Source of the DNA: Melastoma dodecandrum
Lineage: Eukaryota; Streptophyta; Magnoliopsida; Myrtales; Melastomataceae
Assembly (NCBI GenBank): GCA_029817715.1
Contig: JARUPY010000189.1
Coordinates: 2,232,001-2,296,000, forward strand
DNA: 64,000 bases
Reading direction: 5' to 3'
Shown: positions 1 to 12,031 of the stretch, in pieces
Position numbering within the stretch: position 1 is the stretch's first letter
Layout: each line of letters starts with the position of its first letter
Made by a program: the position numbers and the translations under genes
Notes under the pieces: model-generated
Told to the model about the DNA's origin: nothing
Database searches by the model: none
Seen by the model: only the letters and a program-made list of their open reading frames with translations

Positions 1-600
1 ATATCCCATCTCCTGCTTCGGACGATCCCCACCTGCATCGATGCTTGAATAACCGAGATTAGCAATGGAAGATGCTGCAAGCAAAGAAGATGAACAGGTA
101 CCTACCACTTAAAGGAGTTTCATCTCTGGTTGCCTCCACTACAGATAAGAATTGAACACTAAGACGCTAACGTCCGACCAATGCCTCACATGCTTCTTGA
201 TGGCTTGTATTCGGACGATTTGATTCAGAACTCGATGGCTAAATGGGTCATCTGAATTTGATTCCACAAGCAGCGGCTCCCAGTAGAACTCGATGTTGAC
301 ATTGTAATATTGCATCGTCACCAGTTAACACGAATCAGTCCCGCTCATCCTTCCGCCACAGAGTCAATCTCCGCATGTATATTTATTGGTGAAGTTGAAA
401 CCGTTCTGGAGAACCTAAAGATTGGAAGACAATCAGGGAGTTGCGAAGATAAGAGATGGCATTGAGCGCCGGGTGAATGGTTGACTCGACCAAGCAAACC
501 ATTGAAACCCACTGCACCCTGTTCAGGGAGTCCCCAACATACACGGGCCGCTTGTTCTTCAATCGCTCCAGCAACATGCTCGCGAACCTACCCATTGCTC
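1..600 (-). pseudogene. TRICHOME BIREFRINGENCE-LIKE (TBL) polysaccharide O-acetyltransferase fragment
   Basis: The minus strand encodes two blocks typical of the TBL/DUF231 family, whose members O-acetylate cell-wall polysaccharides in the Golgi. The block at about 383-595 holds the family GDS motif (VGDSLNR) followed by QWVSMVCLVES. The block at about 139-321 holds IEFYWEPLLVESNSDDP, the usual next conserved segment, then a stretch matching the conserved VFNTYLWW region that ends in a stop just after VFNSYL. The blocks are in different frames, with unmatched sequence between them that may be a decayed intron. The C-terminal DxxH region is missing, either decayed or beyond the left edge, and the N-terminal membrane anchor is not visible upstream. 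I read this as a decayed TBL copy. The closest subgroup (TBL3/TBL33/ESK1-like) is a guess from the wording of the motif. Confidence 0.75.
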
Positions 601-2366
601 GACCAGGGGCAGAGGGCGAACAATGAGCACCAGGAGAGGCTCAAAACAAAGGCCTGAGCACGAACAAGGGGCGAGGCTGCCATCTATAGTGCTGATACTC
701 GAGGTCCTTCCTTCCGTACTTTAAGCAAGCCAACTTGTCTGACATGTACTTGCATTCATATTTAACAACAGTAATTCTGGGCCACGGATCTCAACGTCAT
801 ATGTGGAACAACGGTTCATAATATATGACCGAAGTACGAGAAGCCCAGTAAGGAGATAGCTATGAAAACACACCAGGCGAAGACTTGACTGGACGAGCGG
901 GGAAACTCTGCGGTGAAGGCTATTGTTGATCCGGTCGATCAGTAGCTTTTATGGGAAGATTTCGGACTATCTCAAGACATGGAAGAAAATGTTGCCAAGA
1001 TTGCTCAAATGGAAATGAGATCTTCCATGAAGACTAGCAATAGGGACGAGTAATATATGTATAATATTTCATTACCGTACATACATAGGTCTAGCCTAGT
1101 ATAAATAGTTGCTCTTAGAATTGTATACGCACACCTCTCTACAAACGGATATATAGTCTTTTTTATCTCCAAGCATTCCAGCGTTCAAGCATCCCGTGCT
1201 CCTACGTTCTTACTCCTTTCGAAGGCATCGTCAATGGCATCCGTAAGTGCTTCCGCTTAAGGGTATCTGTCCGCTGCCTTCTCATCTTTTTCTTCATTCC
1301 TACGACGACCACACAACGAACCTTCGAGTACTAGTTGCTCATAGTACCAGAGATTTTCAACGTGTTTGAATACGGCTTGTCCAGCGGTCACTTCCGGAGC
1401 AAACAATTTCTTCTCCTTATAAAGAGGATACTATATGTTGTCGAATGTCCACATACCAGAGAACATATCACACTCCTCTGTCTTCTTCGAATTCCAAAGG
1501 TTGATCATCCCCGAGTTGCTGTCCGTTGTTGTCCCTGTTGTAATCACAACTTTCTCATGTTGATCCAAAAGACCAACGCGTTTAGGATATCCGGATCGAA
1601 CACGGGGTTCGGATTTCGGTTTGAAATTGTCGTCGCCGTATAAAGAAAACGAACGGAAACAAGTTGAGATATAAGAACTTACGGATGCGATTGAAAACTA
1701 AAAGAGACTAATAGTTGAATTGCTATTGAATGTTTTTTTTAGAAAAACGAAATAGAATATAAATATAGGCAGAAAACATGAGATCCTAACTGATTCCTAA
1801 AAATATGCTAACATCCCATGTTCGTTCATCACGTTTGGTCGTCTGTTGTCGCCCAACCGGTTCGTATCGCTTTGGTCACTCAATCACTGAGATCATGTCT
1901 TCGATCGCTCAATCAATGAGACTTGGTTTCGTCGCTCAGGCATTGGCTTTGTCGATTATTTCGGTGTCGCTCGTTCAACTGTCTGGGCATCGCTCGGACA
2001 TGACGTATCCTTTTCATGGGCTTGACAAGCCTGACCCAAATTTTTATGTTATAAACACATCGGCAGATTCACGGTTAAACCGACAGTATCATTGCCTTAA
2101 AGAACAAGACCACAAGGGATCGAGAGGCTTTCTCGACTGCCCAAACTACGGGCGTTTCCAGGTCTCCCGTCTGCAGATTATCTGCCATTCGTACGAGAGA
2201 TGAAGACTCTGCAGGGGCATCAACCAGCCTATACATCGTCCTTTCATTTCTACAATGATAGTATTGAATGTTCAAGTGCGGCATTCTTAAATTCGGACCT
2301 GACAATTTCTCCCAAACAACTCAATTTGATTATTTTTAGGATGGTGGATTTCAGGTGTGAGTCAGT
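601..2366. other. No gene recognised; possible TATA box
   Basis: I see no convincing coding region. The open frames at 1335-1643, 1805-2203 and 2075-2305 match no family I know and have no splice context. A TATA-like tataaatag at 1100-1108, followed by pyrimidine-rich sequence, resembles the promoter part of an LTR or a short plant promoter. I found no matching second copy in the window. Confidence 0.4.
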
Positions 2367-2371
2367 CTGCC

Positions 2372-2791
2372 TCATTCGCATAATCCTTCTAGAGATCAAC
2401 AATTAACAGACAATGCATAACAAAACACAACAACTGCTTCATTAATGTCAATCAGTTTCACAACATAGCCTTACACGGCCGCATCTCCAGTACATACACC
2501 TCCGACAGCCCAAGCAAATCTGCAACTATAACCACAGTAACAACACAATAAAAAATGATCTAACTAACTCCCCAAACTCCCGCCCGACTCCCTTTTCTAA
2601 CATTCTACCAGACAATCAGCTAGAATGGATTGGGCCTAATACAACTAACTCAGCCCAACACCTAAGACCCATTTATTCAACACAGCCCAACCCATCATAC
2701 TAGCACAGCAATATAACAGCTTTAACAGCTCCACAACAACCATCCTCAGTCATCCCTTCTTCTCTTCCTTCATTATTTTATCCACACATCA
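2372..2791 (-). repeat. Chromovirus 3' LTR
   Basis: This copy matches 7501-7922 along its length, for example in the shared block agagatcaacaattaac. Its outer end reads TC instead of the expected TG, one base from the canonical terminus. The inner end, acatca at 2791, abuts a purine-rich tract on the minus strand (AAGGGGGCGCT), which is a good polypurine tract for plus-strand priming. Confidence 0.9.
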
Positions 2792-4140
2792 AGCGCCCCC
2801 TTGAAAGACACTTGTCCTTAAGTGTGCACATTGGAAATTTCTTCTCCAAATTAAAAAGGAATTCCCAAGTAGCATAATCTTCCAAAGCCCCTTTCCACTG
2901 CACCAACACCTTTGTCACTGCCTTGTTTCCCCGCTTGACCATTCGCCGAGCCAAAATTGCAATTGGTTCTTTCACTTGAGGCTCACAAAAGGTTGGTAAT
3001 ACAACAGAAACCCGAGAATCATTATGAACACTCCTCCTGAGCTTTGACACATGAAAAGTAGAATGTACAATGACACAAGTAGGTAAATCCAACCTGTAAG
3101 ATACTTTTCCAACCTTGTCAACTACCTTGTATGGCCCATAGAACAGAAGAGACAACTTATGATTGCTTCTATTCACCACACTCTGCTGTCTGTAAGGTCT
3201 AAGCTTAACATATACCCAATCCCCAATCTGAAATTCTCTTTCAGTCCTATATTGATTAGCCAACTTTTGCATTTTATGTCTTGCCCGATCCAAATGAAAC
3301 CTCAACAGCTGTAACTGAGCTTCCCTGTCCCTTAACTCCACATCTACAGCTAGAACAACATGATCTTAAGGAAAATAAGGTATATGGACAGGAGGTGAAT
3401 AACCATAAAGAGCCTCAAAAGGAGACATTTGGATAGAGGAGTAATAGTTACTATTGTACCACCATTCGGCTAATGGAAGCCATTTATCCCACTCATTAGG
3501 ACAATCTGCAATCATGCACCTCAGAAATGTCTCAAGGCACCTATTAACAACTTCAGTTTGCCCATCCATTTGTGGATGATAGGCAGTCGAGAGATGCAAC
3601 TCCACTCCTTGCAAGATAAAGAGTTCCTGCCAAAACATACTTAAGAAAATCACTTCCCTGTCACTCACAATAGTAGAAGGCATTCCATGGAGTTTGAAAA
3701 TGTTATCCAAAAAGAGCTGTGCTACTGACTTAGTAGAATAAGGATGTGGCAAAGCAAGAAAATTGCCATATTTACTCAATCGATCTACTACCACCAGAAT
3801 AGTTTTTCTACCTTGTGATTTAGGTAACCCTTCAATGAAATCCATTGATATATCCTGCCAAAAAGCAGTAGGAATAGGTAATGGCTGTAACATACCAGGA
3901 TAAGCCACATTCTAATGTTTACATGTGGAACACACTGCACATGCTCTCACAAAATTCCTTACATCCCTTTCCATACCCTTCCAAAAAAAAAAAAAGCTTC
4001 TCAATCCGCTTATATGTAGCCAGAACACCAAAATGTCCTCCCACAGGGCCAGTATGAAAAATGTATATAATCTTTCTCCTCACTTTAAGAACTTCCCCCA
4101 CCACTAGTTTGGACCCCCTCTTCAACAACCCTGCTGCCAC
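2778..4140 (-). pseudogene. Chromovirus integrase with chromodomain-like C-terminus
   Basis: The zinc-binding N-terminal part is at 3919-4140. The catalytic core at 3366-3908 shows DISMDFIEGLPKSQ, VVVDRLSKY, TAYHPQMDGQTEVVNRCLE and the conserved W(Y)NSNYYSS. The C-terminal segment at 2778-3341 contains the GPYKVVDKVGKVSYRLDLP block and then a chromodomain-like stretch with VLVQWKGALEDYATWE. Chromodomains help such elements target histone-marked chromatin. A stop at about 3363-3365 and a frame change near 3910 interrupt it. Confidence 0.87.
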
Positions 4141-5697
4141 TGGAACTTACGTATAAATCCATTCCCCATTTGCAATTCTTTGATCAACGTAGCTATCTTA
4201 TCATCAGTATCCCAACTGGCCTTGATTTCATCAAATAAAGTTGGAGAATAGTCCTGCACCCTCACCGATAGCACTTCTGATCCCTGAACCTGAGAAAGGG
4301 CATCGGCCATAGTATTCTCCCTACCCTTCTTGTATGTGAAATCATAGCCCATGTGTTTAGTTAACCATCTAAATTGACTTTCTGTGTGTAATCTATGTCC
4401 CATCAGAAACTTTAAACTCTTATGAGCAGTTCTAATAATAAAATACCTTCCTGTAAGATAGTGATGCCACTTCCCAATAGCATACACTATTAAATAAAGC
4501 TCCTTTCCATACACTGAAAGACCATAATGTCTAGGAGCGAGCTACTTATTGCTAAAAGCAATAGGGTGTTCCCTCTGCATAAGAACTGTACCAATACATG
4601 TGTCAGATGCATCAGTTTCCACTACAAAAGTTTCTCTAAAATCAGGATCTATGTTAGCAACATCTTAACCTGATCAAAAGCAACCTAAGCTCCTTCACTC
4701 CAATGAAAGGCATCTTTCTTAAGCAAATCTATAAGGGGTTTACAAACAACATCATATCTCTTAATAAATCTTCTGTAATAACCACTTAACTCAAGAAAAC
4801 CCCGCAATTGTTTCAGGGAAGTAGGTATTGGCCAATCCTTAACAGCTTGGACCTTGGATGGGTCAGTCGAAACTCCTTCCTTATCAATAAAGTGACCCAA
4901 ATACTCAACCCTTGAATTCCCAAACACACATTTTGGATCTCTTCGCAAACAGAACATGCTTCCTCAAAACAGATAAACCAGTCTGTAGATGAACAACATG
5001 CTCAATCGGTGATCTGCTATATATTAGTATATCATCAAAGAAAACCAAAATGTACTTCCTCAAATAAGGCCTAAAGATTGAATTCATTAGACTCTGAAAT
5101 GTTGATGGCTTTAGTCAATCCAAATGGCACTAGAAATTCATAATGACCATCGTGAGTTCTAAAGGAGGTTTTGTGCACATCCTCTAGTTTCATCCGAATT
5201 TGATGATAACCCGCCCTGAGATCATTCTTGGAAACGACTACAGCTCCAAATAACTCATCCAACGGCTCTTCAATCACTGGAATTGGATATTTATCCTTCA
5301 CAGTTTGCTTATTGAGCTCCCTATAGTCAATACACATTCTCCAAGACCCATCTTTCTTTTTAACCATTATCACCGGGGATGAGAAAGCGCTCTTACTTTC
5401 CTTTATCACTCCCGTTTCCAACATTTCCCGTACCATCTTCTCTATCTCATCTTTTTGCCTGGTAGAATGCTTATATGGCCTCAAACTTATGCCCTGAATA
5501 CCATCTTTAAGCACAATCGAATGATCATATCCCCTAAACGAAGGTAATTCGGTAGGTTCAAGGAAAATATCTGCATAGGCAGTCAATACTTTCTCAATCT
5601 CAGGATTTAACTTGTCTAAAGTGACTGATTGACATTGTAACAGTGAAACTTCTACACACTCAACAACACTTCCTAACCAACCAACAACAGTAGGCAA
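4122..5697 (-). pseudogene. Chromovirus reverse transcriptase and RNase H (decayed)
   Basis: The RT N-terminal half (5071-5697) contains the block [20 protein letters not shown] and the AGYHQIRM block. The catalytic FFDDILIYS lies in 4905-5087. The connection domain and RNase H follow at 4685-4957 (EYLGHFI, LRGFLELSGYYRRFIKRY) and 4122-4514 (RTAHKSLKFLM, ending in MADALSQV). Each junction changes frame and there are stops inside, so this is a relic. The family role is copying the element's RNA into DNA in cytoplasmic particles. Confidence 0.88.
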
Positions 5698-5698
5698 T

Positions 5699-6118
5699 TT
5701 AAAAAATCTTATCCATTTGCTTCACTGTAGTTAGCTGTAGCATACCGTCCTCCTCCTGATTTTGTTTGCCCTTCAATACAACCTCCACACCTTCCCAACA
5801 AAACTTTATAACCGACATCTGAAAATTCCAAACAATATCACCCAATTGAGCTAACCATATAACCCCTAACACCATTCCTAAAGTAATAACATAGAAATCA
5901 GTAGTGAACATATGCCCTTGCATATCCCAACCAAACTGTTTCAACATACTTCTACAAACAATATTTCTTCCATCAGCCACAGTCACTTTAACCGGTGCAA
6001 CATATACAACATTCAAATTCATTCCTTTAATCACTCCCAAATCCACAAAATTGTGAGTATTCTCCGAGTCAATCAAAATGTTCAAAGTCTTCTTCTTGAA
6101 TGTCCCTCTCACTTTCAT
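5699..6118 (-). pseudogene. Chromovirus aspartic protease region
   Basis: The segment reads ILIDSENTHNFVD, which corresponds to the usual LIDSGSTHNFVD of plant Ty3/gypsy proteases. The catalytic Asp-Ser-Gly has become Asp-Ser-Glu, so the enzyme would be inactive. The downstream VLGVIWLAQLG block matches the conserved LGxQWL region of the family. Confidence 0.8.
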
Positions 6119-6150
6119 TGTTTGGGCTCCACATTTTCCTAATTCCCCCT

Positions 6151-7390
6151 TTAAAGCATGAGGGTAACCTGGACATTCTCTTGCACAGTACCCTCACAAA
6201 CCTTCAGTCCTTCTCCCATCCTCATTAGTTCATCTTCAACAGGTTCAATAATCAAAGAGAACATTTGCCTCCTAGAATATTTATGATTTCTGTCAAAGGG
6301 TTCATTACACCCAAAACATAAGCCCTTAAGTCTTCTCTCTTCAATCTCCTCTTCACTCAATCTCCTTCTTCCCATTGATCCAACACTACTGACTGTACTA
6401 GAGTGTGAGTTTCCAACTGCAGTAGTAGATGCACATCTATTCTCACTGTTCCTGGACATTCCCAATGTTAGTGCCATATTTTTAAAACTAGAAAAGGTCT
6501 TCTCCCCAACTGCCATAGGTGATGTTTCCTTCTACATAATAGTGGAAGCAGTGCCTTTGTTAACAACCCTCAAGGGTTTACTGCTAACACATGCTATTCT
6601 CCGGGGAGGTACATCTGATCTAAGTATTTGAACATTGGCTTGAACACTTAGTAAATCAGTGGGTTTTAATAACCAAAGAGTACTTTTATACTCATCCTTT
6701 GGCCCATTAATGAACAAACTCACTTGGAAAGGCACGGGTAAATCTATTTTCTCTAGAACCCTTCTCAAACACATGTCGAATTCCTCCATATAAGCATACA
6801 ATTATCAAAGTCACCTTCCTGTTTCAGATTCTTCATCTTACCCATTGATCCTCAAACACCTCCCTACCAAATCTATTATTCAGAGCCACATAATACTCTT
6901 CCCACTCCAGAGATCTAACTCGTCTCCTATTCTTAATGTAAGAATAGTGCCATTGCAAAGCAGATCCATATAGGTATAATAAAGCTAACTTCATCTTCTT
7001 ATCTTCGGGAATATGTTCCAACTCAAAATATCTATGGCACTTATATAGCCAATCCTCCAAATTAACTCCATCAAATTCAGGGAAATCAACCTTAGGCATA
7101 ACAAAATAACCCGCACCCCTAGAACCAGTTGTTACCTCAGCTTCCCACTTAGAATTCACCTTCTCTTATCTCAACACCTGTACCTCTTCATCCCTTTTGT
7201 TTTCCAACGCAGATAGTTTATTAAGAAGCAATCCCCATTTCTCATCAATTTGCATATGAATATCTCTTGTCTGCACTTGTACTTCCCTTATTTGAGAAGT
7301 TAACACTCCTAATTTATCAGCTAATCCTTCCACCAATTCGCCCGTAGACTCCTGCTCTCTCCGCAGTTCATCAAACTGAGTTTCCATCAT
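6151..7390 (-). pseudogene. Chromovirus gag (decayed)
   Basis: Open segments at 7166-7390, 6833-7159, 6532-6801 and 6151-6516 together cover a gag region in two frames. The first is a coiled-coil-like N-terminus rich in Glu, Gln and Leu. The second carries the usual gag core, with a FPEFDGVNLEDWL-type block and an LYLYGSALQWHYSY-type block. The last carries a zinc knuckle beginning CFGCNEPFDRNHK, in which the final Cys is replaced by Arg. Stops and at least one frameshift separate the pieces. Confidence 0.8.
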
Positions 7391-7487
7391 TGTTCCATAA
7401 CTTCAAAAAATCAATAACTCTAGCACTCAATCTCCAGCAAATCACACTCTTAATTCGCTACCAAATCAACCACAGCTCTAGGATGAT

Positions 7488-7500
7488 GCTCCGATACCCT
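7488..7500 (-). other. Primer binding site, initiator Met-tRNA type
   Basis: On the minus strand, the bases directly after the 5' LTR read GGGTATCGGAGC, close to the TGGTATCAGAGC used by most plant Ty3/gypsy elements to pair with the 3' end of initiator Met-tRNA. Its position, flush with the LTR, supports both the LTR boundary and the element's orientation. Confidence 0.8.
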
Positions 7501-7922
7501 TGATTCGCGCAATTCCTCCAAGAGATCAACAATTAACTGAGAATGCATAACATATCACAACAATTGCTTCATTAACATCAATCAGCTTCTCAACATAGCC
7601 TTACACGGCCGCATCTCCAATACATACACCTCCGATAGCCCAAGCAAATCCGCAACTCCAATCCACCGCCTCTGGCGCAAGTAACAACCACAGTAACAGC
7701 ACAACAGAAAATGATCTAACTCCCTACCCTCCCGCCCGACTCCCTTTTCTAACATTCTACCGGGCAATATGCTAGAATGGACTGTGCCCAATACAACTAA
7801 CTCAGCCCAACACCTAATACCCATTTATTCAACAAAGCCCAACTCATCATACTAGCACAACAATTTGACAGCTCCACAGTTATCCCTTCTTCTTCTTCCT
7901 TCATTATTTTATCCACGTATCA
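7501..7922 (-). repeat. Chromovirus 5' LTR
   Basis: This 422-bp copy starts with TG at 7501 and ends with CA at 7921-7922, followed by the target duplication CTGCC. It is 2 bp longer than the 3' LTR overall and keeps a segment near 7660-7690 that the other LTR lacks. Confidence 0.9.
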
Positions 7923-7927
7923 CTGCC

Positions 7928-8268
7928 CCATTTTGTTTATCACCTAACCCCCACCTCTTCTTTGTTGGTGGGTTTCGTGATACCAAGAAAGCACAACTGT
8001 CTGAGATCAGACAACTGTCTTTTGATTCTTACTCTTTATTAAACTGGTGGGGCTTGGGCGGGAAGGCAAATGCATTAGATGAAATGCTTGGCAGAGATGG
8101 TTTTCCCATGAACTTATAACATGAACCATACCAAACTTCCCCAAGTAAGAAAGGCTAAAATCAATCGAAACAAAACCTTGTACAGCAGAGTACAAAATGT
8201 TAGAGAGAGGAGGTGCTATGGAGATTGGTTGGGGGGTGGAGGGGAACAGAGGAGAAATTCGAATCAAA
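7928..8268 (-). other. 3' flank of the EBP1-like gene
   Basis: This interval lies between the chromovirus target duplication and the EBP1 stop codon. On the minus strand an AATAAA-type poly(A) signal is present at 8040-8035, about 230 nt after the stop, so most of this stretch is probably 3' UTR. I see no separate gene here. Confidence 0.5.
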
Positions 8269-11182
8269 TCACTGTTGAGAAGCTTCTCCATTCTCTTCGT
8301 CCATTGCCTCGCCTTCTAAGGTTTCGGCCTTCTCGCCTTTCTTACCTGTGTTGAGTTTCCATTGAGAAAAGAGTGAAAACAAAACTTCTTCCAATGATTG
8401 GAATAAGCCCATAAAGATGATGTGTTGATGAATTTAATAGGAATTTGTCTTACCTTTCTTCTTTCTACCTCCACCCTTTTTCTTAGTCTTTGTACCCAAA
8501 GCCAGCCAAGCCTTGATCTCAGGGTCATCTATCGACTTAGTTGGGTTCAGCTGTTGGAGGGGGTGGGATGTAATACGATCCGATCCATTAGGCATCAGCA
8601 AAACTGTGAACTTAACCTGCGCAACCAAGTCCCCTGCAAGTCCCCACAACCATTTGGACAAAGAATGGTTTATAAACAATGAACGCTGCCCCAGTTAAAG
8701 AAAGTGAATCCATACCAGGCTTCTCGTGCAGTACCGGATAGGGCTGCAAAAGATCGTGGTTAACACATTCCACCAACCCTAATCGAGCCCTTTTCTCTTC
8801 TAGAGCCCTGCGGAGGGATTGTTCTGGTTTAGGAAACCTACCACAGGCATCTCATGCAACACCAATGCGATATATACCTTGCACTGAAAGGCATAATGGG
8901 AAACTTCTGGTTTATTTCACTGAAAATGAACCGAGACGCTTTCATTTTCAAATGGTAGTTTCTGTCCACGGCTCTCTTGTATATTGTCGTCTGCTTCTCA
9001 TCCAGTAGCTTCGGCTGACATATTTAATGAATCGGATGTTGATTAGCTTAAACAGATATGGAATATAGATGCCTATCAACCCTATCTACTACAGGTAGAT
9101 TGTAACTTGCCTTCCCTTCTCCGGAACTCGTGACAATATCTATTGAATATACTTCATTCTCCTCAAATTCCGCCTCATCAACCCTTGTTTCAGGATTTGA
9201 CACACTGAGGATGACCTTGTTGCCATCAATCACAAATTGCTTCATTTGGTGGCTGAGAACACCTTCAACAATCCTACAGTCATATGCTGCGGCAACCTTC
9301 TGAAGTGCTTCTGTAACATCTTTATTCTGCATCAAACAATTTAACAAACACTCAGTAACCGGAACTAAACATGCAGACAACCCACTTCAACAGCAGAGTA
9401 CAAATAAGAATCCATCAGCATATGGTTCAGGAGAGACAACAGTCATTGATCTGTTGCCCAGAAGGGTCACCACACAGCTTAGTAAAATAGAGCAATGGAT
9501 TTTTTGGCAAGGAAAAGCCAGTGCCAACACATACACAAGCTCAGCTAGAGGAAACTTTCTGCAGCACAACCTTTTTTCCCAGCAAAGTGATAACTCGACT
9601 TAACGACTACTTATTAGTCCAAAGGATTATTTCACTTGTCGGTATCATCATTAAAAAGTACCATAGCAAAAGCAAGCTCCATCGCCATTCAATTGAGGCC
9701 AAAATTTCAAAACCTACTATCCAGATTGCTTATATTCAAGGGAAAGCACGCTGTATACAGAATCTTATTGTCCTTTCAAATTGTGTAAAATCCCAAAATA
9801 TCGAAATAAAAAAGAACTGCACAAGAACAAAATTTTGAATACAATAAAAAGTAATTTTTGTAAAGAATGGATACAAAATGATAATGCAAGAACATGATTG
9901 TCTATCAGTGTAACTATGACATATGAGGCATCATAGGAGCTAATCCTTAGCCAAATTGATTTTCATCATGTAGAAACCATGTTCAAAATGTTGAACCCAC
10001 TAGTAGAAAGAACTACATGACTTCAAAAGCCAGGAATTTTCACACCCTGGAGGCAGAGAGTTTGATGATCCTCATCAAACTTTAGGCCTTCCGAAATTGA
10101 AGCCCATCATGGGGATTAAAAGATTGGTACTACAAGAATAAGAAAACTCAAAATAAGAAGGAACAAAGGAAAAACAATTTACAGATGGATGAGAATATTC
10201 TCTATCAGTGTAACTATGACATGTAAGGCATCATAGGAGTGGATCCTTTGCCAACAAGAATTCATCATCTAGAGAATATACCCCAAGCAATAACTAAAGA
10301 GTAGATTGTCTTAAAATATCATGACAACGGTAAATAAATAGGTAATACCACAAATGTTATGAGCATCATCAGTAATCATTACAACTAAAAAGTAAACTAC
10401 TGACGGTTATGAGGATAAGAAATTACCTTCTTTCCAGGTCGTACAAGCCTCAAAGCAACTTCCGCAGCAGTGTTAGCAGCAGCAATGACATCTGCTGCCT
10501 TTCCAGTGATAGGCCCGTCATGGATGACATGGGTATGGCCAACAACGGCAATGAATCCATCTATGTGGCAGCCCATGTCGCTGAACTCAAGAAATCATAT
10601 AACATAGCTGTGAATACAAATTTCACCGTCCACAAGAAAAGATTAAACAGCCAGAAACAAATTACGGGAGTTGATTCTCACATTTTCACCATGTCACCCT
10701 CTTTCAACACGGACTCGTCGCTCGCCAGAGGCGAAAAATGCCCGACAGTATTATTGACAGAGACGCATGTAGGGAAGGCGATGCCCCTCTCAATCTTCCT
10801 CTTGACGTTCTTGTACATGTTCCCGGATTGGCTAAAACAAACAACACAACACATGAGCATATATATGTATCCTCCGAAAGCAACAGGCTGCAAACTTACT
10901 CTCTGATGAAGGAATCCCCCTTCTCGCAAACATCGACGATCTTGACGCCAGGTTTGCATTCCAATATCACGAGCTGCAGCGCCTCTGCCAACACAAAAAA
11001 TCCCAAATCAGCGAACCAAATATTTTTTGAAAAAAAAGAAGAAGGAGAAGGAGAGGATGAAGAAAGCAAAAGGGAAGTCGGGAATAAGTACTGTTGACAA
11101 TCTCGGCAGCACTCTTGTACTTGGTGACGACTTCGGGGGTGGTGAGATCCAACTCCTTCTCCTCCCGTTCATCGTCCGACAT
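8269..11182 (-). CDS. EBP1: ERBB3-binding protein 1 / proliferation-associated 2G4-like protein
   Basis: This is a complete 9-exon gene of 1,182 coding nt (393 aa): 11182-11092, 10984-10900, 10831-10682, 10580-10427, 9326-9111, 9014-8878, 8807-8716, 8633-8454 and 8345-8269. All phases join. Plant EBP1 proteins have nearly this length (about 390 aa). The family has a methionine-aminopeptidase (M24) fold without peptidase activity, binds RNA and ribosomes, works in nucleolus and cytoplasm, and in plants promotes cell growth in an auxin-dependent way. Visible hallmarks are the MSDDEREEKELDL start, GNMYKNVKRKIERGIAFPTC, DMGCHIDGFIAVVGHTH, FVIDGNKVILSVSNPETRVD, KFTVLLMPNGSDR and the Lys/Gly-rich tail KTKKKGGGRKKKGK, a likely nucleolar and RNA-binding signal. 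The intron after exon 5 is GC-AG. The start ATG lies just upstream of the conserved acidic N-terminus. Confidence 0.96.
9901..10280. repeat. Intronic direct repeat, copies 300 bp apart
   Basis: Inside the long EBP1 intron (9327-10426), a segment of about 75 bp starting at 9901 recurs, diverged, at exactly 10201. Both begin tctatcagtgtaactatgac, followed by the shared gcatcatagga and a similar ccaa...ttcatcat tail. I cannot tell whether it is a local duplication or two remnants of one repeat family. Confidence 0.8.
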
Positions 11183-11330
11183 CCTTCCGACCTAACTAGG
11201 GTTTTGGAAATGGAGGGGAGTTTTCCCGTCGGCGGAGACGTTGGGTTGGATGGGATAATATGGGCTTTTGGACAGCTGCGCTAGGGTTACACTCCCCCCT
11301 CCTTACCAATCTATATATACTGACAACCAC
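11183..11330 (-). promoter_or_regulatory. EBP1 promoter and 5' leader
   Basis: Upstream of the EBP1 ATG on the minus strand are an AAAACCCTAG telo-box at 11205-11196, a second ACCCTAG at 11288-11281, an AGCCCA site-II-like element at 11266-11261 and a TATA-like run at 11320-11311. Telo-boxes and site II elements together mark plant genes for ribosome biogenesis and cell growth, which fits EBP1. Confidence 0.6.
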
Positions 11331-12031
11331 CCCCCCTCTCCCCCCAGACACACAAACAAATAAACTTCAACAATTTTATAAATATTATAATATATATATA
11401 GAGTTTCATTTTTAAAAATACTTTTTTAATTCATTCGAAAAATATTTCATTGATATGTTCATAATAAGATTCTTAGAAAGTTCGTACTCCATAAATCTTA
11501 GAGTTAATTGTTTTAATTTTTTTTTTCTTGAAAACTAATTTTTTATTAAAAATATTTTTTGGAAAGGGAAAATATAAAAATCAAGAAATAATAAAAACTT
11601 CAAATGTTGTATCGTATTTATCTTCCGTCAGCTGAAAGGACTAACGGAAGCTTACGTGGCTCCAATGCGACGTTTAACACCGTTAACAGACAACCATCGA
11701 AACTATTTGCTCCAAAATCCCGAAAATACCAAATTAGTTTTTCGTAGCTTCAACCTCAAGCACCAACTCTCCACCGTCGGCAAAATTCTCTTTGATCCTC
11801 GTCGCACACTCACACGTTGATGCAAAGGCCTGACCCCATCCCACCCTAACCTCGGACAACCATTCCCACCACGACCCTCGAACCCTTGTCCTCGTCCCAA
11901 ACTCGATCCTCAAACCACCACGACCCCATCCCCACCCAAGCTGAGTGGTGAGTGATCCGTTTTGTTTGTGGTCATAGTTGTGTTTCTTTCACTAGGTGAC
12001 ACAAGCTTGACATTATTGCATTTAATTTTAG
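11331..12031. other. Intergenic, AT-rich; no gene recognised
   Basis: The first part is A/T-rich with homopolymer runs. At about 11620-11690 there is a short stretch with ACGG/CCGT motifs of the kind seen near transposon ends, but no second end was found. The open frame at 11703-11900 (minus) resembles nothing I know. Confidence 0.35.

Larger units (their letters stand above)
2372..7922 (-). mobile_element. Ty3/gypsy chromovirus, full length but decayed
   Basis: This is a complete 5,551-bp LTR retrotransposon on the minus strand. Its two LTRs are direct repeats (2372-2791 and 7501-7922) flanked by identical 5-bp duplications, CTGCC, at 2367-2371 and 7923-7927. Reading right to left, the internal region codes gag, protease, RT, RNase H, integrase and a C-terminal chromodomain-like segment, the order of Ty3/gypsy chromoviruses. 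The small size and short LTRs recall the Reina group, but I cannot assign the clade firmly. The coding region is split by many stops and frame changes, and the LTRs differ by substitutions and a deletion of about 24 bp, so the insertion is old and no longer autonomous. It sits about 350 bp downstream of the EBP1 stop codon. Confidence 0.93.

Noticed and set aside
10409..11284. Plus-strand open frames of 165, 119 and 85 codons
   Set aside because: They are antisense to EBP1 exons and introns and have no family content.
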